From contig JBBHKE010001566.1 of assembly GCA_037447655.1 (NCBI GenBank), positions 62,001-126,000 on the forward strand: a stretch of DNA of 64,000 nucleotides. Reading direction: 5' to 3'. Made by a program: the position numbers and the translations under genes. The stretch comes from Zygnema cylindricum (lineage: Eukaryota; Streptophyta; Zygnematophyceae; Zygnematales; Zygnemataceae). The notes below the pieces were generated by a model that worked only from the letters and a program-made list of their open reading frames with translations, had not been told where the DNA came from and made no database searches. Positions 50,300 to 61,999 of this stretch are shown piece after piece; position 1 is the stretch's first letter; each line of letters opens with the position of its first letter.

Positions 50300-53000
50300 T
50301 GGTCACTAGGGTACAAAAATGCCGGGATTTTGGTCAAACCTTAAATACAGGTATTTTACTATTTTGTCGTACACCTTTGGCTTAACTGCCGGTATTTTCA
50401 TTTTTTGTCGTTTTGTAAAAAGTCAAACTAGCGCACCTCTGTAAAATGTACTTCTACAGTACGCGGCTTGCAAGAAACAGTACAGTACGGTAGTAAGCGA
50501 ATGCTGCACATTTGGCGCCACGTGGAAGGGCTGTATTGAGCTTCTACAGAAAAACTACAATTCCAGTTTAGTTGTGCCGTACGCTAAAAGAATATGAACG
50601 TACTCTGTACGGCCGGAAGGGTTAGGGGCAAATGTCCGTGGTAACAGAGAGCTCTTAGTTAGCTGAAAAGTTAACAGACAGTTCGCAATTTTGCTCTAAA
50701 ACAAAACCTACGACCAAAAGGATGGTGTTATTTGAACCATCTTACAAATACGACAAAATTAAGCTACTCCGTGACATCGGTCCTTAGGCTATGTGCCCCC
50801 ATGCAGACCGTAACTTAGCGCGCAAAATTTGTCTTGTACAGTACAGTACTGTAGTGAATACTCTCCGTACCATTTCACTGGTGTTCCGACGGAAGACAAA
50901 AGTCGTCATTTAAAGTCGTGACATTTGTAGATGGCGTGTTATTTCGTGACATTTGTAGACATTTTTTTTCTGTGACGTCGTAGACCTCTTGTTTTTTGTG
51001 AGATTATTGACGTCATTAATTCTGTAACTTTCCGCGATGGATTCCTTATTTCGTTTGTTTTTTTTACTTTCATCTCCACGTGTCACCTTATTAAGCATTT
51101 GGGCAGGAAAAACAAAAAGCAAAGCTATTTCTTCTCAAACCAAAATTGTCGTGTTTCATTCTAAGAAAGAGGGAGTGGAGGGAGGTGCGAAAGGAAAAAA
51201 TAGTGTAGTTTTTCTCGTGCAACCCTGTTGCAATCGTGTGACACGTGCGAAGAATATTTATAATTCGTTGGTATGCTTTCAGCTGGCTCTCGAAACTGTT
51301 GACGTGTAAATTAAGATGATGAGCTGGCATGACGTGGTGAAGGAGTGAAACAGCAGATACGACAAATTTTCGTACATATACAATGGGACAAATTGTGCTT
51401 TCGGTTTCTTCATTATCTCCGTACAACGGATGATTTTCTCGGCAATCAATTCTTGAAGAAAACGACAGAAAAAAATAGGATGGCACAAATTGTACTTTCT
51501 AATTATTCCCTTTCTTCGTACAAAGGACGATTTTCTCTAGCAATCAATTCTTGAAGAAACGACAAAGTAAAGGCTGGCTTTGGCGCATACTGTTAGGGCG
51601 GTATTCCTTTACGAATAGATTTTAACCTGTTTTGCTGACGTGTAAATAACATCTACGAAAGTTTTTGTCGTATGTACAATTTTTACGAAAGCGTCACAAA
51701 AAAAAGAAAAAGGAAATATTGGGGAGAAAACATATCGATGGCGGTGAACCTGCTGTTAAATTTTTTAACACGTATATTTTTAGTACACAAAAAAAGACTT
51801 CGCACAATACTTATGTACTTTTCATACGATCATAAAAGTCGCACATCTGAAGCGTTTATTCGTATCTTTTTGACACCTTTCACATGTGCACAAAACTGTT
51901 TCGCCAGTTGTCAGACTTGCCTAATTCTTTAGGGTATAATTGTTTTTTTAGGTTTTAATTATTTTTTTAGGGTTTAATTATTTTGCTTCGCAGATTTTGC
52001 TAACCGTCCAAAGAAGAACAAATTCAGAATCGCAGAAGCCACGTGGAACTTTACAAAAGCTGTTTTCAGGGTTTTTTAGTGTTTTTTAGGAATTTTTAGC
52101 TAAACCCTTAAAAAAATGTTAACCGGTCGTGATTTGAATTAGTTAAGTTTGAAAAGTCAGGGTAATCAACTTTGTTTGTTGACAATTCGTACCAGGTTTA
52201 TTCGGATTACGTACATTATTGTACTTTTTGACGTATGAGCCAATCAAAAAACCCTCTTGCAAAAGTATTTCACCAAAACATTTCATATTTTCCAAACGAA
52301 TTTGAAAAAATAATCGCACCAATCACCTGCCAAATGTTCGTCGGTTCATAATGTTCCACGTTGCTATCGTCAAATTTTGTATTATTTTTGTTTTTTATTT
52401 CAGAGGCGCAAATATTCTGTCCCTTTTAGGCCATTACAACTGGCGAATAGCATTCTACACGTGCCATGGAGGGAAAAATACTCAAATAACACTTTCTGTT
52501 TCTTACATGTACGGTTTTGTATTTCCGTACAATACCTACAAACTATGTACTGTGTGCTGTGCAAAGGCGTTTGTCGCATAAAAGGATAATTTGCGTATTA
52601 TATATTATTATGTTGGTATACCAGATTCACCACCAGATTGTCGGTATCTTTTGTCGTTTTATCCTTCTCCTGAATCATTCATGGTCTGTTTTCTTTTAAT
52701 CTCAACCGTCGGATATGAACTTAGCGAGATGAGCGGACGGTTACAGGTTGAAGCCGTAGATTCTAGTTTCATCCAGTGCATGCTTACTGCAATGTACAGA
52801 TAACCGTAAGATCTTTGACTCCAAAAATCCGTACCTCGGTATTGTTTTGCCTATCGTACATCTTTTAGTCGGTGTAAACCCTAACCACCGTTTCCCGTAA
52901 AATTAGGGCAAATTATTATCGATGTGTTCGCGATCGGGGAGCCAAAGCTCAGAGACGCACTGAAAAAGCTAAGCATCCAAATTACGCTATTATTAAAAAT
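50300..53000. other. repeat-derived region, no gene seen
   Basis: Contains a 98-bp tandem duplication (about 51,388-51,472 and 51,486-51,570, both with GGCAATCAATTCTTGAAG-like ends), several TGTAGAC/GTGAC motifs at 50,910-51,010, GTAC palindromes (50,836-50,852) and TTTAGGG-like runs at 51,930-52,110. No ORF with recognisable similarity. Confidence 0.5.
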
Positions 53001-53001
53001 A

Positions 53002-53507
53002 CACCGCGAATCGTAATTAGCGTTATGTACGCTAATTCCGTCGCCCCAAATTTTGACTCTATCACCCTAAATAGAGTACATAATACTAAATTATTCTCTA
53101 CATTATTTAAGGTACTTTTTCAATCAGCTTTAACAACTCTAATATAGTGTTGTTTTAAATAGTATGGCGTACGGTCGGGGTCTGACCGTGCAAAATTATA
53201 CTTTATTAACTAAAAAAGGAAAAAAAAAATGATTTAATACAGGTCGTTATCATGTAACTGCTTTTTCACAAACCACGTAGTGCAAACGTCATAATGACGT
53301 GAAACTGTACATATTTTCAGATTTTGTACAGACACCTATTTTACAATAGAAATAGCAGTGCGGATAATTAGTACGGAAAGAAACCCAAATTAGAGTAAAA
53401 TTTGTTTTTGAAAAAAATGATTACACAGATTATAGCTGCTAACTCTAATTGTTTTTTTTCATTTTTTTACTCTAATTATTTCTTTACTCTAATAAAGATT
53501 CGCGGTG
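53002..53507. mobile_element. 506-bp TA-flanked MITE
   Basis: CACCGCGAATCGTAATTAGC at the left, TCTAATAAAGATTCGCGGTG at the right, TA on both sides; same family as 16,021-16,521. Confidence 0.85.
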
Positions 53508-54108
53508 TAGTATAAAAAAAAGGGAATTGTTAATCGCAAAGACATTTTTTGCTGCGCGGAAGTACTTTCTCACTTCACTTTCTCCACCATCAACTTTGGA
53601 TGTGTTGATACCTTTGGACAACGTACGGACAAATACTATGTTCTTCAGTTGATGTTGGTGCACCTACTCTATTGTCGGTGCACTAGGTTAGGAATGAGGA
53701 CAAACGGGTCCAGACTATTGTTTCCAAACGCTTTGTGGTGTACGCTTTGCCACCTTTTGTGCGGCGTTTCTGCCATGTCAATTTGTACTTAACGCACACG
53801 GAGTTGTACGGCCTGAGCCTGCGCCTTATATTTGAGATCTGCGGTTAGCAACTTTGCCGAAAAAAATAAAAAATGGTAAATGCGTACGAAAAATTATAAT
53901 GCGCACATAAAGGCAAAATAAAGTACGCACGTAAAGTACTATATTTTTATGTGACAGCAAGATTTTATCATTTAGTTTCATAGATAGTTCTAACCGGGTA
54001 CGTTTTATTTTCTTGTGCGTAATTTTATTTCGTTTCGTGCGAGTTCATTTATCCATAGGACGTCGTCCTTTAATTGGTGTCTAAGTTCAACGTAACACTT
54101 CGCAACTA

Positions 54109-54627
54109 CACCGTGAATCGCTATTAGCGTAATGAAATAGATAGCGTAATGAAACAATTAGCGTTATTTACGCTAATTGGGAATGTCGTTTTTTTTCAAA
54201 ATAATTTTTATTCTAATTTTTCGTACATTCTAATTTGTAAACTGCTTTGTAAAAAAATTCGGTGCAGAATATCTCCACACTAGAATATGTGCATGTACGA
54301 AATTGTTCAGATCGTACTCCGTCGCGTTATTTTTACATCCGTGAATGCCGGAAAATATTTACGCAATTACATGTTAGCGCGACTACGGGACAGCGTGAAT
54401 ATCTTTTCTGTACTTTTCTACTTGAAAAAGTACAAAAAAGTACAACTTTGACATACCGTACACCACACTATTTATATTGGCACTTTATTGGAGTCATGAA
54501 TCCTATTTAATGGGCTACCTCAAATAACGTGTAGAAACATTTAGAATGTTTAATTCTATTTGAGAATTTGCCTAAAAAAACAGGGTACCTCAATTAGCGT
54601 CCAACACGCTAATAGCGATTCACGGTG
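54109..54627. mobile_element. 519-bp TA-flanked MITE
   Basis: CACCGTGAATCGCTATTAGC at the left, GCTAATAGCGATTCACGGTG at the right, TA on both sides; same subfamily as 25,903-26,391. Confidence 0.85.
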
Positions 54628-54702
54628 TACTTTCAAATTTGGCGGCTAAGTTAAATGCCACCATATGCTCTCACATTAGAGCTCAATTGAAGTGATAAAG
54701 TA

Positions 54703-55202
54703 CACCACAAATCGTAATTAGAGTAAATTACTCTAATTCAGTCGCTCAAAATTTCGACTCTATCACAAGAAAGAGAGTAAATCATTCTAATTTTCTCATT
54801 ATTCTATTTAAGGTAAAGTTTAATTAGCGTTTTTAATTCCAATAGAGGTTCGTTTTAAATAGTGTGGAGTACGGACGACCTCCGACCATGCAAATTGTAC
54901 TTTGTTAAGTAAAAAAGTACAAATAATGATTTAATACAGGCCGTTATCATGTAATTGCGTTTTAACAAACCGCGTAGTGCAAACGTCATAGTGACGATAA
55001 ACTGTAATTTTTTCCAAATTCTGTACGAATACCTTATTAACAGTAGAGGATATTAGCGTGCCAAATTAGAGTACTTAAATAAATTAGAGTAAACTTCATA
55101 TTTGAAACAACTCTATCACACAAATTAGCGTTCGTTACTCTAATTTATTTTTTTAGTTTTTGTACTCTAATTTTTTCATTACTCTAATTACGATTCGCGG
55201 TG
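54703..55202. mobile_element. 500-bp TA-flanked MITE
   Basis: CACCACAAATCGTAATTAGA at the left, TCTAATTACGATTCGCGGTG at the right, TA on both sides. Very similar throughout to the copy in eIF3a intron 11 (shared ATGATTTAATACAGGCCGTT). Confidence 0.85.
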
Positions 55203-55204
55203 TA

Positions 55205-55485
55205 CTTGCGCGCAACAGTTTTTTTTACATGTGGTTGTCGCAGTTTTGTTACCGTAATCCTTGGCCGGCTGTGTGGATTGTTGTTGTTTTTTTTTACGGT
55301 CGTTGTTCGCAAGCGCGACACTCTTTTAACCGGTCAAAACAATATTTCGCAAGTCAAAAGTTGTTCAACAGATTAACTGTCAAGCATAAACTCAAAGGTA
55401 CATAACTTGTATTAATTTGTACTTAAAATGTAAAATTTTATAAAAGATGACGCAACTACATGCGCACAGCAAAAATTGCCTCTGC
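55205..55485. repeat. dispersed direct repeat, copy 1
   Basis: Begins TTGCGCGCAACAGTTTTTTT; aligns with 56,757-57,025 through TTTACATGTGGTTGTCGC, AAGCGCGACA and GTACTTAAAATGTA. The MITE at 54,703-55,202 sits immediately to its left. Confidence 0.7.
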
Positions 55486-56284
55486 GATTAGCAATTCCCA
55501 AAAAAAAAAAAAAAGTTTAAAGCATAAAATGTATATAACACATTCCAATACATTTTGATGGAAAGTGCGATCATCACCGGTATTCGTCATTGTTAAGTAA
55601 AGAATATCCGGATGCGGCTAACGGTACTTTCGCATGTACTAAAGTTGTCGTTATTTTTTGTCGCTTTCCTCTATAACTTAAGAAAAAAAAGAGAAAATTT
55701 GCAACCGTAACAAAAAAACGAAATTACCACCGTACAAGTTGCGTGACCTTTAAACTTTAAATGTATTGGAGTTTGTCGTTTAGCGCGATGCAGATTGTCG
55801 TCTAGAGCGTTTCGACCCACTTTCGCGACCTTCCAACTCATCTTCAAACTTTATATAAAATCACATCGCGAGGTTAATTTAAATAAAGTTCCATGAGGTG
55901 GGCGAATAGGCAGATGCTGTCACACGTGTCCGAATTTTTGACAAATTTTGTGCGCGGGGTAAAAATAAAAAACCACTGCACATTTCCAACCTGTGCGTGA
56001 CTTTTTTTCCGTGCGTTTTTTTCCGTACAGGGGTCATGGAGGGGGTCTCGACCAACGGACGCCATTTTGCAAAAGCAAAGTCTTTGAAAGCGCCTCTCTC
56101 TCTTTCCCTCTCCCACTACCGCGTCTATCTCACAATTTGTGCAATGAAAAACGTCAATAATGGTATAAAATGAAAGACCTCTAAAAACGATTTCTTTTTA
56201 CTATCTTTGGGCGTCTTTTGATGGCAAATAGAGTGAGAAAATACTAGAAAACAAAATTGTGAAACCATTGCGAAAAGTTTTAGA

Positions 56285-56480
56285 ATTTGTGACGTCGACG
56301 CTGTCATAATTTGAGCATGACGTCAAAATGTCACAAACCCTAAACATCTACAATGTCATTAGTAGCTAGACATCTACAACCGTCGCTATTTTGTAAACGT
56401 CATCAATTGTCGCGAGTCTTGTAGACGTCTACAACTGTCACAAATTACACACACGTCTACATCCGTCACAATCTAAAGTA
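56285..56480. repeat. short-motif array (GTCTACAAC...GTCAC)
   Basis: Six or more loosely spaced copies of CATCTACAA or CGTCTACAA next to CGTC/GTCAC. The reverse-complement form (GTGACATTTGTAGAC) is clustered at 50,918-50,960. Confidence 0.5.
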
Positions 56481-56659
56481 ATGATTTCATTTTTTATATA
56501 CGAATGCTCTTAAAGTAGTACGTAAAATCTTCGCTAAAAACAAAGTTACAAGATTAAAATTCCGGTTACATGCCAAAGTACCCTAAACATTCGGGAGTCT
56601 TGTCGAATATCTAAGATCTTTTATTCTTTTTAAATTATAGTCGTCTTAATAGTGCTCTT

Positions 56660-56740
56660 AAAGTACAAGAGTTTTAGGGTTTGTTAGGGTTTCTTAGGAT
56701 GTATGGTTTTTTAGGGTTAGGGTTTTTTAGGGTTCGCGTA
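56660..56740. repeat. degenerate TTTAGGG-like run
   Basis: Imperfect copies of the plant telomere heptamer (TTTTAGGGTTTGTTAGGGTT, TTTTTTAGGGTTAGGG). Too short and irregular to be a telomere. Confidence 0.5.
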
Positions 56741-56756
56741 AAGTGGAAAAGTGAGA

Positions 56757-57025
56757 TTGCGCGCAACACTTTTATTTACATGTGCTTGCCGCAATTTTGT
56801 TACTGTAAACCTTGGAGGGCCGTGCCAAATGTTGATTTTCTTATGACGGTCGACGTTCACAAGCGCGACATTTTTTAGCCGGTTGTTACAATTTTTCGCA
56901 AGTCCGGATTGGCTGTCAAATCTAAACTAAACGGTCCTATGCTTTAATTTGTACTTTGTGTACTTTAAATGTATAATATTTGACAAGATTACGTAGGTGA
57001 CCGTGCGCAACCAAAATAATCACTC
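56757..57025. repeat. dispersed direct repeat, copy 2
   Basis: Second copy of the 55,205-55,485 repeat, same orientation, about 1.5 kb away. Confidence 0.7.
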
Positions 57026-57744
57026 TACTGATCATTTCCCTTCCCCGTTTTGCGTGGCTTCAATAACATAAAACATCAATGTATATGTTTTAGTAGCCAT
57101 AACCGCGCGGTAAGAAATGCACTTGTAGTTAAATACTTAACGACCTACGTTACTGTATTGGGATGCATGACAAAGCCTTAAATCGTGGGCGATTTTTTCC
57201 TCATGACGCCAGCTACTACGTCATTATCGGAGTTTGGCCTCATTGCAGAGGTCGCAAAAGTCAAAAATTTAGATAACCGAACCGACATTTTTTTTTTTTC
57301 AAAATCTGAGTACTTGACGCTCGATCGTGTTATGTCACGCTCCAAATTTGTTAACCGTTAACCGAAACGCGTTTAAGATAATAAAAGTTAACCGAAACTA
57401 GATGTATCGCGATTACCCGTACCCGCCCGTACCCGAATAAGTACAAAATTAGTGGTACATCTCCCGTATACCTTCCACGATAACAAGTGTACAAAGTACA
57501 ATAATGTTGGATTGTATGGACAGTACAAAATTTTCATTTTTTTTTTCGTTTTTTGCTTACCCGACCGTAACCGATTTTTTATTTTTTTTCTGTGAATCAA
57601 CCGCCCGAATCCGCCCGGCCCGCCAAATTTGGCAACCGAATCTGTTCCGGATCCGACGCGGGCGGTCGGTTAACGGTCGGTCACGGTTTCGGTTGACCGT
57701 TTGCGACTTCTGCCTCATCGTGCCTTAGTCCCCATGTGCATAAG

Positions 57745-58470
57745 TAAGGGTTTTTTTCTGTCGTTTTGCAGTAAAACTTAGCGCCGTACTGCCTAAGTTG
57801 CAACCGTACGAAGGAATCGTAAATTTGTAGAGTACAATTTGCGTCATCCTTGAACTTAGGATGTACGAAAATTTGTCGTCTTGTGCTTTTCGACCCACTT
57901 CTACGACAAAAAACGTCATCTTCAAACCTTTGTTTAAAACACATGCGCGATGTGATTTAAAATTAGGTTTTTTCGATTGACAAATCGGAACATTTTTTCG
58001 CACTTGCCTTAAATTTCGAAAAAAATCCTACGATTTCCAAGGACAAAGAAAAGTACATAGTTCGCTATGTTCTGTCCGTTTGCGTTATAATAAGACGAAA
58101 AGAAGTACACAGTTTGTTTGATTTTGTCCGTTTTCGTCCAGTACGGATTTTTTATTTGCAGGGGGTCTTCAAATTCCGATGCCATTTCACCTCGAGCTGA
58201 CAGGCGACGCGAAGGGCAAATCGCATCTTCTTCAACCGTAAAACTGCCAGACTGGAATGCGGTACGTCTACAATGTCACAATAAGACATGCGACGTCACA
58301 AGCAGTTCCAAAAAATAACGTGCGACCACAGATTGTAGACGTTGACAGCCGTCACAGGTATTGTCGACGTTCACAATCGTCACAAGCGTAAGTTGCGATT
58401 TCGTCCTTACAGACATAGGGACACTTGAAAACCGGGTCCGGCGGATCCGCGCTAAAATACAAAGTAAGTT
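57745..58470. repeat. dispersed repeat, copy 2
   Basis: Counterpart of 43,465-43,980, with extra sequence between the conserved blocks. Preceded at 57,290-57,700 by repeated GTTAACCG / ACCCGTACCCG motifs. Confidence 0.7.
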
Positions 58471-59049
58471 CGCTAAGTTACAAGTACATGGGGACATACC
58501 ATTATGCGCATCGTTTATCGGCACCACGGGATGCGATTCGCATCTCTACCTCACCGTACAGTACAGTACAGTGCTGTACTCTCAAGATCCCAGAGTGCCA
58601 GACTTGATGACCAATAACGCTTTTGCGTTCTGACAGTCGTGTCGTACACGAACAATCTTACCTCGGAAAGGACAAAAACTGTAGTTTGCACCTTGGTGTT
58701 TGGAGTACGATACGGGTACAGTACACCCTTGTACCGTACAGATGGAGTAAATCACATCGACGATTTTTTCATTTTTTTGTTGACGTTCATTACAGTAGTA
58801 CAGTTTAGAGCAAACTGTACGATTATTTTCTCAGAAAAAACTGTACAATATGTACAATTATCCCTCAATACGAGGGTAAAACATGCAGGGCTGGGGCCAT
58901 TTGTGCCAATTTGCGGGTCAAGAAACTGTACTGTACACCGCCAATCGTTATTAGCGTGTAAGTTTTTTTAGCGTATAAACTGAACGGTAAATTTACGAGA
59001 AATGTACGGTTTTTTACGGGAAATGTACGGAATTTGACGAAAAAATACG

Positions 59050-59732
59050 TTGCACTTTGTAGTACTTTTTGGGCGGTTAACTGAACATAAATTTTACGGG
59101 AACAAACGAAATTGTACCGATAAACTTATTATCATGGAACGGTAAAAAGACGGCGGACAGAAAGTACAACGGATGCAAAATAACATTATGCGCGCCGTCG
59201 GAATCGAACGGACAACTTTCAATGATAAAATACGAGCGGACGGTCAGCGTGAGCTCCGGCATCTCGGAATGGCTTTTTTGGCGGCTTTTGCCAAAAAAGT
59301 CCACGGATTGACACGTGGAAGATTTCCAATGGATCCCAAAAAAGAAAGGGACAAAGCCACGGCGTCGGATGTGAAAGGTACATAGTTTTAACTGGAGCCG
59401 TACTAAAGTCGTACATATCTAATGTCGGCTACTGTACTTTCGGCTTGTACAGATGATCTGATTGGTAGGTACCTCAGGGGTTGTGAGTAGGGCGCATCGT
59501 GGGAATAAGACGTACAAATGAGTGTACAGGCCGTACATTTATCTGTACGGTCCGTACAGATATCGCCGATAGTTATCGTTATCAGCATTATTGCCGATAA
59601 GTAGCCGATATTATCGGCTATATATCGCAACAAAAACCGATAGCGATATATCGTACCAATATATCGATTATCGGGTCCTCGAAAAAAGGCCCATATCGGT
59701 TATCAGCAAATCCTTACTGATACGCAACACTA
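59050..59732. mobile_element. hAT-like non-autonomous element, 5'-truncated copy
   Basis: Closely matches 26,880-27,506, including TGACACGTGG, GGGACAAAGCCA and the terminal GATATCGCCGATA zone, ending TACGCAACACTA. The left TIR is missing; a MITE-like terminus (CACCGCCAATCGTTATTAGC) lies at 58,937. Confidence 0.75.
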
Positions 59733-60284
59733 GAAATCTGTACATAATATTTGTACGGGCGGAGGTAGTCAATGACTCGTACGAAAATTTTGAGATCATT
59801 TCGAAACGGAATGTCAAAAAGGCGCCGCAAATTTTTAAGGTCAGCAGATGTCTGAAGGAGTGTGCGAAGATATTTTGGTCGACCATCATACACCGTGGCG
59901 TAAGGCACATGGCGTGTAGGACGTGTTCGATTTTCATCGCCTGTTCGTGGTGGATTTTATTTTTACTTCTCACGTGTACCAATGGTACGCGACCAGTCTG
60001 AAGAAACTCTCCTCGCCGAGGAGATTCTCTTCAAACTGGACGATGTGCGCGATTGCTTCGCGAATCTAAAAAAGTGAAAAATCCAACAATCGATACTTAC
60101 GCCTATAATATTGCAGGCATCCAGTAGACATGTTTCCTCATGTTTCGTCAGACAAAAAAAAAATGGTACGAATCTGTACGAAATCGTACGGCATCCAGTA
60201 AACAACCCCACTTTTCCTACAATGGAAGTTCACCCTAATTGTACAAAACAGCAGATACTTATCGGCAATGATTTTTGTTGGTTT

Positions 60285-60376
60285 AGGGGCGATATATCGA
60301 GACCTCTCACTACTAGATTATCGATATCTGTCAGTGTCGATTACATCGCGCTGAGTTTTTACCTATACACAACACT
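60285..60376. mobile_element. hAT-like element, right-end fragment
   Basis: GATATATCG motifs ending TATACACAACACTA, the family's right terminus, followed by an unrelated flank. Confidence 0.55.
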
Positions 60377-60944
60377 ACAGTACTAATTTCACATTAACAC
60401 TAATGAACTCTCAATGCTAATAAAACCAATAGTATGGGCAGTGGGTCCACAAACAGTTGTTCTTTGGCCTATAGAGGCCGCGAAAACACCCATGACTATT
60501 GAAACAAAAATTTATTTAAAGATAACTCCCATTATTATCATACTACACCAAAGTGAAGAGTAATCAGGGGATTGTAATGTTCCAACATCTGCACATACCT
60601 CCTTGAGTTTCATGCACAGTGCTCAATAGAGCTTCATCCAAAATGGAGCTCCAAACAATACATAAACAATACTTAACATAAACAGGAAGTGCAACCAACG
60701 TTTAACAATGACAAAATGCTTTGTGTCTAACCTCACAGTTTCCATTATAATAATAAGAGCATACTAGAGACTATGTCAACCACTTAGCACATCACACACA
60801 TTTGACAACTCTAAAAAACAATATATATTGAAATTTTTACTCAGTTTGTAATAATACTTGCTAATAACTCAAAAGTTCACTCAAAAACTTCAAGAAAGTT
60901 TTTCAACCTCACTATACCAACTATATTTGTCCAGTCCTACGATA

Positions 60945-61180
60945 TTCTATAAGAGAGAGGGAGAGAGAGGGAGAGAAAGGAAGAGAGAGGGAGAGAGGGA
61001 GAGAGGGAGGACGGAGGAAGGAGACAGAGGAGGGAGAGGGAGGAGGGAGACAGAGGAGGGAGAGGGAGGAGGGAGACAGAGGGAGAGAGAGGGAGAGGAA
61101 TGTACCTAAATATGTATATAAATATGAATATAAATATGTATATAAATATGAATATAAATATGTATATAAATATGTATTTT
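60945..61180. repeat. GA-rich tract followed by TATAAATATG microsatellite
   Basis: GAGAGAGGGAGAG-type repeats to about 61,100, then about three 24-bp units of TATATAAATATGAATATAAA type, directly before the kinase exon acceptor. Confidence 0.85.
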
Positions 61181-61194
61181 CTTTTAATCTGCAG

Positions 61195-61999
61195 GGCGGT
61201 CCTCGCCGACGGCAAAACTGCGGTAGCCATTAAGCGACTTGACCAAGGAAGCAGTCAGGGAAATCGCGAACTTCAAGCCGAAATAAAAGCGTTGGGAAAG
61301 TTAAAACATCGCAACATTGTGAAGCTCATCGGAAGTTACGTAAGTGATACAGAGACTTTACTCATTTACGAGTGCCTTTCCGGAGGAGACCTTGCAAGCT
61401 ATATTCGTAACAATAAACCTGTTTTTGAGAAGTGGGAAGTGAGACATAAAATGTTGCTAGGAGCAGCTAGAGGCTTGAAACACCTTCACCATGATAATTA
61501 TCCGGCAGTAATCCATCGCGATATCAAACCTGAAAACATTCTTGTGAATGAGGATTTACAAGCTCATGTTGCCGATTTTGGTCTCGCGAGAGACATACAT
61601 CAAGATGAGGACGGTCATGTGTCAACAGTAGTATGTGGAACAGTTGGATATATGGCTTTGGAATATTTACATTCGAGAAAATTGTCTGTCAAGTCGGACG
61701 TTTTCGCATTTGGAGTAGTGATATTGGAAGTGGTGACTGGAAAACGACCCACGGATCGAATGTTTGGTGAGGATTCATTAGCTTCTTGGGTGAGTAGGTC
61801 ATTTATGGATAGAACGGCTTTCGATACGGTTGACCCAAGATTGGATTTACAAGAGGAAGAAGTTGGCGAAGTGTTTGGGACTCTAAAACTGGGTCTTATG
61901 TGTACAACGATAAAACCGGAGGAGCGACTAACAATGGCTGAAGTTGTCATTTTGTTGGAAAGAATTGGAATGTTTCGGAAGAAGCTGGTGTACTTATAA
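61195..61999 (+). CDS. orphan kinase exon, paralogue of the LRR receptor kinase exon 2
   Basis: 268 codons, starting after the acceptor TTTTAATCTGCAG in the same phase as exon 2 of the receptor kinase at 45,105. The frame is intact to TAA at 61,997; AATAAA follows at 62,026. Motifs: VAIKRL lysine, HRDIKPENIL, DFGLARD, GYMALEYLHSRKLSVKSDVF, C-lobe through ERIGMFRKK. It clearly resembles the 45-kb kinase along its whole length. The exon with glycine loop, transmembrane helix and LRRs is not present anywhere upstream in the window. Without splicing the frame stays open to an ATG at 61,100 inside the microsatellite, which would add a Met/Asn/Ile/Tyr-rich leader of about 32 residues. Either way the glycine-rich loop is missing, so kinase activity is doubtful. 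Confidence 0.8.

Noticed and set aside
51930-52110. Chromosome end (telomere)
   Set aside because: Only scattered, degenerate heptamers with gene-containing sequence on both sides.
46370-61100. GA-rich tracts beside both kinase exons as a shared duplicated intron
   Set aside because: Relative to the coding strand one tract is CT-rich and the other GA-rich, and they lie at opposite ends of the intron, so homology is not supported.
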